NCBI RefSeq assembly: GCF_018688455.1
Contig: NZ_CP061319.1
Location: 1,426,001-1,490,000, forward strand
Length of the DNA stretch: 64,000 nucleotides
From: Polynucleobacter sp. AM-7D1
GTDB lineage: Bacteria > Pseudomonadota > Gammaproteobacteria > Burkholderiales > Burkholderiaceae
Reading direction: 5' to 3'
Shown: piece after piece, positions 55,751-62,952 of the stretch
Numbering within the stretch: the stretch's first letter is position 1
Layout of the letters: each line of letters starts with the position of its first letter
Program-made: the position numbers and the translations under genes
Notes under the pieces: model-generated
Seen by the model: only the letters and a program-made list of their open reading frames with translations
Database searches by the model: none
Told to the model about the DNA's origin: nothing

Positions 55751-56161
55751 TTATTTCCAAAAAATAGGCAGTTTTTGGAGTCCAGAACCCTGAATCAGCA
55801 TAGACTTTTTCTGAATGCTTCCTTGGTAGGAGGCCTCAATCTGATACTGACCTGCAGTCAAATTAATCAAGATATAGGGTCCATCGGCCTGCGCATCAAA
55901 AATCACTTGATTCATAGCATTCAAAATTTTGATCTTTGCACCAAAAATCCAAACGCCACGACCATTCTCTAATTGCGATAACTCTAACAATAAAGGCCAC
56001 TGCTTTGACTCCGTCAAAATCGCCTGAGATTCTTCCTCACCAACCCCGCCAGAGATATAAGAGATTCCTTGGGAATATTGAGTATCTGGTACCTGCGCAA
56101 ATACCATTGAAGAAAACGTGAGACATGCTGCAGAAAGAATCAGTCGGGCATTGAATTTCAT
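55751..56161 (-). CDS. Exported protein with carboxypeptidase-regulatory-like fold, function unknown
   Basis: A 136-residue protein with a Sec signal peptide ending VFA|QV (about 22) and a C-terminal part with VIFDAQADGPYILINLTAGQYQIEA, resembling small beta-sandwich carrier domains. It has no catalytic residues I can recognise. It is the sole gene between the ccm operon and the quinone reductase gene on the same strand. Confidence 0.75.
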   Translation of the reverse strand: MKFNARLILSAACLTFSSMVFAQVPDTQYSQGISYISGGVGEEESQAILTESKQWPLLLELSQLENGRGVWIFGAKIKILNAMNQVIFDAQADGPYILINLTAGQYQIEASYQGSIQKKSMLIQGSGLQKLPIFWK

Positions 56162-56240
56162 GTGAGCCTTATTTGATTAGCGTAAGTGTGTACTTCATTC
56201 TACAGTCAAGTACATCACTCAAGTAAGTTGAAGTGTAAGT

Positions 56241-56268
56241 AAAAAAGCCCCGCACAAGCGGGGCTTTT
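56241..56268 (-). terminator. Rho-independent terminator of the quinone reductase gene
   Basis: Stem AAAAGCCCCGC / GCGGGGCTTTT with a 4-nt loop (ACAA on the plus strand). On the minus strand a T-run of six follows the stem. It lies about 40 nt after the stop at 56310, upstream of the 55751 gene. Confidence 0.9.
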
Positions 56269-56309
56269 CAGCAAACTACTTTAATACAACTCATGTTCGG
56301 TAACCCACA

Positions 56310-57290
56310 TTAAGGGATCATGATGATTGCACCTGAAACTTTTCTTCCTTCGGCTGCTTTATGTGCTTCAGCAGCTTGTTCAAGTGTGAACTTAGCACCA
56401 ATTTGCACCTTCACTCGACCTTGTGCAATCGCATCAAACACTGCACGAGCATTTTCTTGAAGCAGCTCTGGAGTAGCGTTATGTGGAAATACAGAAGGTC
56501 TAGTTAAAAAGAGGCAACCTTTCTTATTCAGAATCTCCGGCTGAATCTCTGGGGCTGGGCCTGAGGCAGCACCAAATAAAGCAACCATGCCAAATGGTGC
56601 AGCACAATCGAGCGATCCCAGGAATGTCGTTTTAGCAACGGAGTCATAAACCACATTGGCTTTACGCCCACCTGTTGCCTTGAGTACTTCTTCCACCCAA
56701 TTAGGGTTTGAATAATCCACCACAGCATCGCATCCCGCTTCCTTAGCTGCTGAAAACTTGGCTTGAGATCCAACAGTTCCAACCACAAAAGCACCTAATG
56801 ATTTTGCCCAGCCAGCCAAGATTTGACCAACACCACCGGCAGCAGCGTGCACTAGCACGACATCGCCAGATTTCACCTGATATGTTTTCTGAATTAAGTA
56901 CTGTGCAGTCATTGCCTTAAAGAACACGGCTGCAGCGACTTCATCGGATACATTGTCTGGCACTGAGACCAACTTATCTGCGGCGACATTACGTGCACTC
57001 GCATAAGCGCCAATACCAGCATTGATATACATGACACGATCACCGATTTTAAATCGAGTGACGCCTTCACCAAGCGCCTCAACTACACCAACTGCTTCAT
57101 GCCCCAAACCTGTTGGCAGCTCGAGTGGGTAATAACCAGAGCGCTGATAGACATCAATAAAGTTAAAACCAATCGCAGTTTGACGAAGCTGAACTTCCCC
57201 TTTTCCTGGAGCTGGAAGCTCTTTATCAATTAACTGAATCACATCAGCATTGCCGAGTTCTGAAAGATTAACAATTCGAGCAGTTGTCAC
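56310..57290 (-). CDS. qor: NADPH:quinone reductase (zinc-independent MDR family)
   Basis: A 326-residue medium-chain reductase with GHEAVGVVEALGEGV, GDRVMYINAGIGAYA, the cofactor motif VLVHAAAGGVGQILAGWAK and QIGAKFTLEQAAEAHKAAEGRKVSG at the end. It lacks the zinc cysteines, as in the quinone oxidoreductase group. The start is GTG 57290 with AAGGTGA upstream. It lies 30 bp after the DUF2452-like gene on the same strand. Confidence 0.9.
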   Translation of the reverse strand: MTTARIVNLSELGNADVIQLIDKELPAPGKGEVQLRQTAIGFNFIDVYQRSGYYPLELPTGLGHEAVGVVEALGEGVTRFKIGDRVMYINAGIGAYASARNVAADKLVSVPDNVSDEVAAAVFFKAMTAQYLIQKTYQVKSGDVVLVHAAAGGVGQILAGWAKSLGAFVVGTVGSQAKFSAAKEAGCDAVVDYSNPNWVEEVLKATGGRKANVVYDSVAKTTFLGSLDCAAPFGMVALFGAASGPAPEIQPEILNKKGCLFLTRPSVFPHNATPELLQENARAVFDAIAQGRVKVQIGAKFTLEQAAEAHKAAEGRKVSGAIIMIP

Positions 57291-57319
57291 AAGTCACCTT
57301 ATTATTTTTATAGAAAAAT

Positions 57320-57772
57320 TTATCTTACTGCAACAGCAGAAGAGACAAGCTCTTCATCCTCAACAACAGCCCAAGTGCTATCACCGAGCTTTTTGACGGC
57401 CATAGAATAAGTCCAAGAATCAGGAATACCGCAACTCCATTGATCTGGACCATTCTGAATCAATACATTGGCACCAATGCGACTATCAAAATACAAATGA
57501 TATGTTTTGCCATGCAGGGGATTGAAACTGAATTTGGCACTATGAACCATCTCAGTAGCATCCAATCGTGCTTGCAGCGAGCGCGCTTGCTTCATTAATA
57601 CTTCAGCCTGCTCCATAATGCGATCGTATTCAAGCTTGGCATTTTGACGAGCCACATTGACTGCCCTGTCTTTTTCTTCCAAGACTTTAATCGGCGCAAA
57701 TACGGGCGCGCCCACCTCCATGGGATATTCAATGCCAGCATGCCGTGCTGGATCGGTGTCTTCTATTCTCAT
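57320..57772 (-). CDS. DUF2452 (C1orf50-like) family protein
   Basis: A 150-residue cytoplasmic protein. Its middle (about 42-75) is a charged helix likely to be a coiled coil, and the C-terminal part FNPLHGKTYHLYFDSR and QNGPDQWSCGIPD resembles DUF2452 (FxxxPGxxYxLYxR...W). Function is unknown. It sits between the photolyase gene and qor on the same strand, so it may belong to the photodamage set. Confidence 0.65.
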   Translation of the reverse strand: MRIEDTDPARHAGIEYPMEVGAPVFAPIKVLEEKDRAVNVARQNAKLEYDRIMEQAEVLMKQARSLQARLDATEMVHSAKFSFNPLHGKTYHLYFDSRIGANVLIQNGPDQWSCGIPDSWTYSMAVKKLGDSTWAVVEDEELVSSAVAVR

Positions 57773-57858
57773 GGCTTTTTAACCTACTGATTTATATGGC
57801 GAAAGTGTGACACAAATTCACAAAACGCGTTGTAGCAGCCGACAAGCAGGACAAACAC

Positions 57859-59385
57859 CTAGAGGGAGTTCAAATCCCCCAAAAGTGCTTTGGCATGTAT
57901 CTGGATGGCCTGCTGATCAGCTTCGCTAATGCGGGATAAGTTGGCGGTCATCAATCGGGTACGCGGACTTGCCTCAAACTGTTGACGATGCTTTATCAAG
58001 AAATTCCAATAGAGATTGGTCATCGGGCAAGCACCTTCCCCAAATCGGACATCGGGCTTGTACTGGCAAGATCCGCAATAGTTACTCATTCTCTTAATGT
58101 AGGCACCGCTGGCAATATAAGGCTTGCTAGTGAAACGACCACCACTCGCGAATAAGGCCATGCCCGCCGTATTGGGGAGTTCTACCCATTCAATCGCATC
58201 AATATAAATAGCCAGATACCAATCACACACCTCTTTTGGCAGAATTTCTGCAAGCAAGGCAAAGTTACCAGTCACCATGAGTCGCTGAATATGATGGGCA
58301 TAGCCATACTGCAAGGTCTGCCCAATCGCCTCTTGCATACACTTCATATTCGTTTTGCCAGTCCAATACCAGGCAGGCAATGCATTCTGGTGATCATAAA
58401 AGTTATCAAGTGCCATTTGCGGCATATCAAGGTAGTACATGCCGCGCACAAATTCTCGCCAACCTAGAATCTGGCGAATGAAACCCTCTACTGTTGCAAG
58501 CTCTAAGTTGTGCTTTTTCCAAGCAAGCAAAACGGCATCAATGACCTCTCTCGGATTGAGCAACTTTAAATTCAGTGAACTCGACAACAGCGAGTGCCAA
58601 CCAAAAGGCGTATCTGTCCACATCGCATCTTCATAGATACCGAAGGTCGCTAAGCGGTGCTCTACAAACCCCTCGAGTGCTTGAAGCGCTTGTTGGCGCG
58701 TAACCGGCCATTGAAAGTTGGCCAACGACCCAGGGTGATCTGAGTAGCGCTCCTCTACCTCAATCAATACAGCTTTAGTAATTGCATCCGGCTCAAATAA
58801 TTCTGGAGGCGGAATAAGGCCCGGGCCCTTCTTGGGAAAGGGTTTGCGATTATCTCGATCGAAGTTCCACTGCCCACCTTCTGGATTACCTTCTTTATCA
58901 ACCAGGATGTTGTGGGTCTTGCGCATGAGTCGATAGAAATACTCCAAACGCAATTCTTTTTTGCCTGCAACCCAGTTAGAAAATTCATGACGTGAGCAAT
59001 AGAAATGGGGGTCTTCCTGCATTTCTAATTCAATACCTAATTCAGAGGCTAATGTTTCAATCTCACACTTAAGTCGATATTCCCCAGGCTCAAGACAAAC
59101 TAAATGAGTGCAGTTATCTTTTTTCAGAATTTCCCGCAATGTGTCAGCAATCGATTTAGGAGATTGCTTGATATATTGAAGCGGTATATCAAGCCCTTCT
59201 AGATGCTGAGCAAAGTGGCGCATTGCCGATAAAAATAATGCAATTTTTGCCTTATGAGACCAAACATATTGAGCCTCATCCGCAGACTCAATCATGACTA
59301 CCTGATCAGCCTGAGGATTGAGATTTTTTAATACTGAGCTATTGATGTCTAGCTGATCACCCAGAATAAGAACGAGCTTTTTCAA
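57859..59385 (-). CDS. phrB: Prokaryotic (6-4) photolyase of the FeS-BCP/CryB family
   Basis: A 508-residue flavoprotein. The N-terminal Rossmann domain starts KLVLILGDQLD; the C-terminal domain binds FAD. The four [4Fe-4S] cysteines C349, C437, C440 and C453 have the spacing of Agrobacterium PhrB (C350, C438, C441, C454), and the catalytic His pair H364-H365 in GYAHHIQRLM is kept. The family repairs (6-4) photoproducts using a lumazine or similar antenna. It precedes the DUF2452-like gene and follows DUF3833, all on the minus strand. Confidence 0.93.
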   Translation of the reverse strand: MKKLVLILGDQLDINSSVLKNLNPQADQVVMIESADEAQYVWSHKAKIALFLSAMRHFAQHLEGLDIPLQYIKQSPKSIADTLREILKKDNCTHLVCLEPGEYRLKCEIETLASELGIELEMQEDPHFYCSRHEFSNWVAGKKELRLEYFYRLMRKTHNILVDKEGNPEGGQWNFDRDNRKPFPKKGPGLIPPPELFEPDAITKAVLIEVEERYSDHPGSLANFQWPVTRQQALQALEGFVEHRLATFGIYEDAMWTDTPFGWHSLLSSSLNLKLLNPREVIDAVLLAWKKHNLELATVEGFIRQILGWREFVRGMYYLDMPQMALDNFYDHQNALPAWYWTGKTNMKCMQEAIGQTLQYGYAHHIQRLMVTGNFALLAEILPKEVCDWYLAIYIDAIEWVELPNTAGMALFASGGRFTSKPYIASGAYIKRMSNYCGSCQYKPDVRFGEGACPMTNLYWNFLIKHRQQFEASPRTRLMTANLSRISEADQQAIQIHAKALLGDLNSL

Positions 59386-59411
59386 ATCTCCATCCTTACC
59401 AATTGCTCAGC

Positions 59412-59966
59412 TTAGCGCTTGTAAAAGCTCAGGGTAACCTCACCAAGATCAATTCCAAACTTACTCATCTTGGCTTTATTCAGCATGACCTTTGGCGTTA
59501 CAAGATACATCCAATCGTTAAATTGCACGTGATAAATCGTGCCGTCTACTGGCAATGCCAATGTGTAAGCCCAGTTAAGGGCATTACCCGCTGATTCACC
59601 CAGCGCCTCACCCACCACATCATCTGCCCTGCCAATATATTTACCTGGGGAAGTTTCAGTCAAAGTCCAGATACGCTTTTGCTTCGTGCCATCGGAATAT
59701 TCAAAGCTTTCATCGAGAGTGCCCACTTTTTTACCATCAACGACTTTCCACTGCGCTACCAAGAGGACAGTAAACCGTTTTTTCACTTCACCACTACGAT
59801 CGGTAAAGATTCCATAGGCATCTATCGTGCCGTTGAAGTATTCACTCAGATCTAAGTTGGGCTTCTCGTTAGCGTACTGCGTTACTGAAGGCGAAGAACA
59901 GCCAAATAGACCGAATGCAATCAAGCAAACACCCAAACACTTTGAAACGAAATGGATCTTGCGCAT
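59412..59966 (-). CDS. DUF3833 lipoprotein
   Basis: A 184-residue secreted protein with a lipobox LFGCSS (lipid cysteine about 23), then NLDLSEYFNGTIDAYGIFTDRSG, KRFTVLLVAQW and GNALNWAYTLALPVDGTIYHVQFNDW, the DUF3833 pattern. The function is unknown; in vibrios and pseudomonads the family often lies with photolyase and fatty-acid-modifying genes. I start at ATG 59966 because AGGAG stands 7 nt before it; its start overlaps the chalcone-isomerase-like stop by 1 nt. Confidence 0.88.
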   Translation of the reverse strand: MRKIHFVSKCLGVCLIAFGLFGCSSPSVTQYANEKPNLDLSEYFNGTIDAYGIFTDRSGEVKKRFTVLLVAQWKVVDGKKVGTLDESFEYSDGTKQKRIWTLTETSPGKYIGRADDVVGEALGESAGNALNWAYTLALPVDGTIYHVQFNDWMYLVTPKVMLNKAKMSKFGIDLGEVTLSFYKR

Positions 59967-60514
59967 TAACATGCTCCTGAAATGAGTGGTGGCGGGCAGC
60001 CCTGCCCTAAGAGCTCAGCCCTGAGTTTTGGGACGCTTGTTTTTGAATCTAACCAAATACCAAAAAAGGCTTTTGCAAAATCGGCACCCTGAATTTGCGA
60101 TATCTTCCTGCCCTCATAAAAGAAGCTGGTTCCCTGCTTAGGAATATAGACAGCAGCAATAGTCTGGCCAGGCTCCACGTTGGGGAGGATGCCTGCTAGC
60201 TCTTTACCCCAAGATGTTGCTTGGGCATCGGCAACACCCAAGCTTTTCATTTCATCAGCTGTACGGTTGGCGATCGCCTCACCCGAGAATGCCCTCTGAT
60301 ACTTCAGCTCGAGTGCGAACTCCTGAGAATCCTTAGCGGTACCACGATATAGATTGGCATCATAAACATGAAAGCCCCAAAAGTTCAGTCTGCCTAGCCC
60401 CTGCAATTGGGCTTGACCCATCATACTTTTAATGTGCGGTGGCTCTTTAGCAAAACTCATTGGGGCGGCCATAGCCAGGGTTAAGGTGATGACTAATACG
60501 CGAGAGAGTTTCAT
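59966..60514 (-). CDS. Chalcone isomerase-like (Chalcone_3) exported protein
   Basis: A 182-residue protein with a signal peptide ending SFA|KE (about 23) and GQAQLQGLGRLNFWGFHVYDANLY, a chalcone-isomerase-like fold start, ending with FFGIWLDSKTSVPKLRAELLG. Plant chalcone isomerase residues are not obviously kept; bacterial members more likely bind fatty acids or lipids. It is coupled to DUF3833 (TAATG). Confidence 0.85.
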   Translation of the reverse strand: MKLSRVLVITLTLAMAAPMSFAKEPPHIKSMMGQAQLQGLGRLNFWGFHVYDANLYRGTAKDSQEFALELKYQRAFSGEAIANRTADEMKSLGVADAQATSWGKELAGILPNVEPGQTIAAVYIPKQGTSFFYEGRKISQIQGADFAKAFFGIWLDSKTSVPKLRAELLGQGCPPPLISGAC

Positions 60515-60518
60515 ATCC

Positions 60519-60905
60519 TTATGCCTTTCTATTCACCAGTCGTAAAGCAAGTGGTCCCAGTAGTGCTGAGATGGCATGGCGATGCCTTGCGAAGAATCGA
60601 TAGCCCAAATTCCAAATCGGTTTGAGTGTTGGCCTAGAAAATAGCCATGCCAATTTAGGAAGATTGGCCCGGCTATAGGCCGCTGAAAATACTTCAACCC
60701 CTTGGATCAGCTCACCATCATCATATTGAGCGCACATAGAAGCCAAAGCTTGGTCGCAAGAAACACCTACATGATCAGGGGCATATTTGTCAGAATTAAT
60801 ATCCACGAAGCTGAGCAAACCTGCTTGATTACGTCCAGAAAGAAACTGGATTTCTGCCTGACATAAGGGACAAAGGCCATCATAGAACATGGTCAGCTTT
60901 TTCAT
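60519..60905 (-). CDS. DCC (DUF393) thiol-disulfide family protein
   Basis: A 128-residue protein starting LTMFYDGLCPLCQAEIQFL, with the DxxCPxC signature at residues 9-15, and ending in a positively charged segment. The CPLC pair suggests a redox role. It overlaps the TIGR03643 gene by 4 nt and is followed by the chalcone-isomerase-like gene after 4 nt, so the four genes form one transcription unit. Confidence 0.9.
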   Translation of the reverse strand: MKKLTMFYDGLCPLCQAEIQFLSGRNQAGLLSFVDINSDKYAPDHVGVSCDQALASMCAQYDDGELIQGVEVFSAAYSRANLPKLAWLFSRPTLKPIWNLGYRFFARHRHAISALLGPLALRLVNRKA

Positions 60906-61180
60906 GATGCCGATTTTTGCTTGTACTGGGTTGCGCAGTAAGCGCGGTTAACCAATTTACTGCGTAGAGCAACATGCTTAGTTGCCCTGCCAGTTACCCG
61001 CTTACGCCACAATTCAAAGGAGTTGCGTTTCAGCTGTTTTCTCATCAAGGCGATCACTTGGGGCTCGGAATACCCGAAAGTAGATTTAATAGCATCAAAA
61101 GGCGTGCGATCCTCCCAGGCCATCTCAATCAACCTTGAGAGGTCTGCTTCTGAAAGCGTTTGGGGCAGTCGAGTCGTCAT
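60902..61180 (-). CDS. TIGR03643 family (DUF2805) protein
   Basis: A 92-residue basic protein: LSEADLSRLIEMAWEDRTPFDAIK, then FGYSEPQVIALMRKQLKRNSFELWRKRVTGR. It has the look of a small helix-turn-helix protein and the pattern of TIGR03643. Function is unknown. It starts the minus-strand block and is divergent from the SDR at 61240 (59 bp between). Confidence 0.88.
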   Translation of the reverse strand: MTTRLPQTLSEADLSRLIEMAWEDRTPFDAIKSTFGYSEPQVIALMRKQLKRNSFELWRKRVTGRATKHVALRSKLVNRAYCATQYKQKSAS

Positions 61181-61239
61181 CGAGCAAGTTTAAGACTTAT
61201 TCAATAAACTGGCTGAGACCCCATTCATTTACCCTATTC

Positions 61240-61935
61240 ATGTCATTAATTCCCAATTCCTTCCGTGCACTCGTGATTGGCTCCTCTGGAACCATCGGCT
61301 CTGCCTTCATGGAATTGCTGGAACAGCATCCCGCATGCACGAAAGTAATAGGCATACATCGAAACTCTGTCAATCCAATTGATTATCAAGATCTCAACAC
61401 CGTTGAAGACGCAGCAAAAGCCCTTTCAGGAGAGGCGCCCTTTCAGCTGATCATCAATACCATCGGCATATTGCACTCAGCTGATTGGATGCCAGAAAAG
61501 AAACTAGATGATCTCAATGCCGAGCAATTGCAGCTATTGATGCAAATGAATGCTATCGGGCCTGGATTGACAATCAAATACTTTTCAAAGTTACTGGATC
61601 CAGCCAACTCGGTCATGGCAACACTCTCTGCCAAAGTGGGCAGCATTGAAGACAATCGTCTCGGTGGCTGGTATAGCTACCGCGCCTCTAAGGCAGCACT
61701 CAATATGCTGATCAAGACAGCATCGATTGAATTTGCTAGAACCAAACCCAACACTGCACTTGTGGCACTGCATCCAGGGACCGTGAATTCTCGCTTATCA
61801 AAACCCTTTAAGGGAGAGCAAATTGGTAGACCTCCTTTAGATGCTGCCAACGATATGCTCAATGTTCTTTTCTCGCTCAGCAAAGAAGATTCAGGCAGTT
61901 TTATTACTTACTCTGGCGAGAGACTACCCTGGTAA
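61240..61935 (+). CDS. SDR-family oxidoreductase (CsgA-like)
   Basis: A 231-residue short-chain dehydrogenase with GSSGTIGSAFMELL near residue 11, NTIGILHS, and the catalytic YSYRASKAALNML. The family includes CsgA-like oxidoreductases of unknown substrate that often lie near cryptochromes. I start at ATG 61240 (MSLIPNSFRA) because an upstream start at 61135 would run through the divergent gene. It is followed by the histidine phosphatase gene after 13 bp. Confidence 0.85.
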   Translation: MSLIPNSFRALVIGSSGTIGSAFMELLEQHPACTKVIGIHRNSVNPIDYQDLNTVEDAAKALSGEAPFQLIINTIGILHSADWMPEKKLDDLNAEQLQLLMQMNAIGPGLTIKYFSKLLDPANSVMATLSAKVGSIEDNRLGGWYSYRASKAALNMLIKTASIEFARTKPNTALVALHPGTVNSRLSKPFKGEQIGRPPLDAANDMLNVLFSLSKEDSGSFITYSGERLPW

Positions 61936-61948
61936 CTCAGAACACCTA

Positions 61949-62524
61949 ATGAGCTATTTCTCCCACATTTTTCTCGCAATACTCATGCTTGTCGGGGTGC
62001 AAACATCTCTCTTCGCGCAAACTGAGTTCGCTAAGGCTATGCAAGATGGTCAACATGTCTTACTTATGCGTCATGCTGATGCGCCGGGGTTTGGTGATCC
62101 CCAGGGTTACCAGCTAAGCCAATGTTCTACGCAACGCAATCTGGGTGAGCGTGGCAAGAAGCAGGCTAAAGCTACTGGGGATTGGTTGACCAAACAGGGC
62201 ATCACTAAAGCACAGGTCTACAGCAGTCCCTGGTGCCGCTGCTTTGATACTGCAAGCCTACTCAATAAGGGTGAGGTTAAAAAGGAGGCGGCACTCGGGT
62301 CCTTCTTTGATGATATGAGCCAAGCTCAAAAGCAGACTGAGGCTTTAATGAAGCTCATTCAGCTGGAGCGCATTCAACATCCAAAAGCACCAATCATCAT
62401 GGTCACCCATCATGTCAATATTGAATCCTTCACGGGCCAAGTTCTTAATTCGGGTGACATGATCTTGGTCAAAGTAGATTCTTCAGGCAGAGCACTATCG
62501 CATACGCGATATCCAAGCCCATAA
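61949..62524 (+). CDS. Histidine phosphatase superfamily protein, exported
   Basis: A 191-residue protein with a signal peptide (MSYFSHIFLAILMLVG to FAQ, about 24), the catalytic LLMRHADAPG (RH motif), the arginine in TQRNLGERGKKQA, and VTHHVNI near the end. Branch 1 phosphatases of this type are periplasmic. The substrate is unknown. The ATG at 61949 gives the signal peptide; an upstream in-frame start at 61841 lies inside the SDR gene. Confidence 0.82.
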   Translation: MSYFSHIFLAILMLVGVQTSLFAQTEFAKAMQDGQHVLLMRHADAPGFGDPQGYQLSQCSTQRNLGERGKKQAKATGDWLTKQGITKAQVYSSPWCRCFDTASLLNKGEVKKEAALGSFFDDMSQAQKQTEALMKLIQLERIQHPKAPIIMVTHHVNIESFTGQVLNSGDMILVKVDSSGRALSHTRYPSP

Positions 62525-62567
62525 CCTCTTTTTGTTAACAAACTTCACGCAATCGAAAGCATCCATC

Positions 62568-62945
62568 ATGACTGACTTACCTCTGAATGTTTTAGGGCAA
62601 CCACTAGTTGCCTGCTCTTTTGATCCTTTGACAGGGTTTTTTAGAGATGGTTGCTGCAAAACAAATGAACAAGATCTCGGCAGTCATTTGGTCTGTGCAA
62701 TTGTCAGCAATGACTTTTTGCAATTTAGTCTTAAGCGCGGTAATGATTTGATCACCCCAAGACCGGAATACCAGTTTCCAGGCTTAATTGCGGGCGATCA
62801 GTGGTGTCTTTGCCTGAACCGCTGGATCGAAGCTCTAGAAGCCAACTGTGCGCCGATGATTAAACTGGAAAGTACCCACATCAAAGCTTTGGAGAAAGTC
62901 TCTCTAGAAGTGCTAGAGCAATACGCAGCGGTGGAACAGCTATAA
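62568..62945 (+). CDS. DUF2237 family protein
   Basis: A 125-residue protein: NVLGQPLVACSFDPLTGFFR, RDGCCKTNEQDLGSHLVCA, RGNDLITPRPEYQFPGLIAGD and QWCLCLNRWIEA. The repeated cysteines (CC and CLC) and this layout match DUF2237, which is often encoded near photolyases. The ATG at 62568 is preferred over 62532. Confidence 0.9.
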   Translation: MTDLPLNVLGQPLVACSFDPLTGFFRDGCCKTNEQDLGSHLVCAIVSNDFLQFSLKRGNDLITPRPEYQFPGLIAGDQWCLCLNRWIEALEANCAPMIKLESTHIKALEKVSLEVLEQYAAVEQL

Positions 62946-62952
62946 CACTCTA

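Noticed and set aside
57850..57885. tRNA-like GTTCAAATCCC (T-loop pattern) near 57870
   Set aside because: It is the complement of the last codons of the photolyase gene and no tRNA acceptor or anticodon arm can be built around it.
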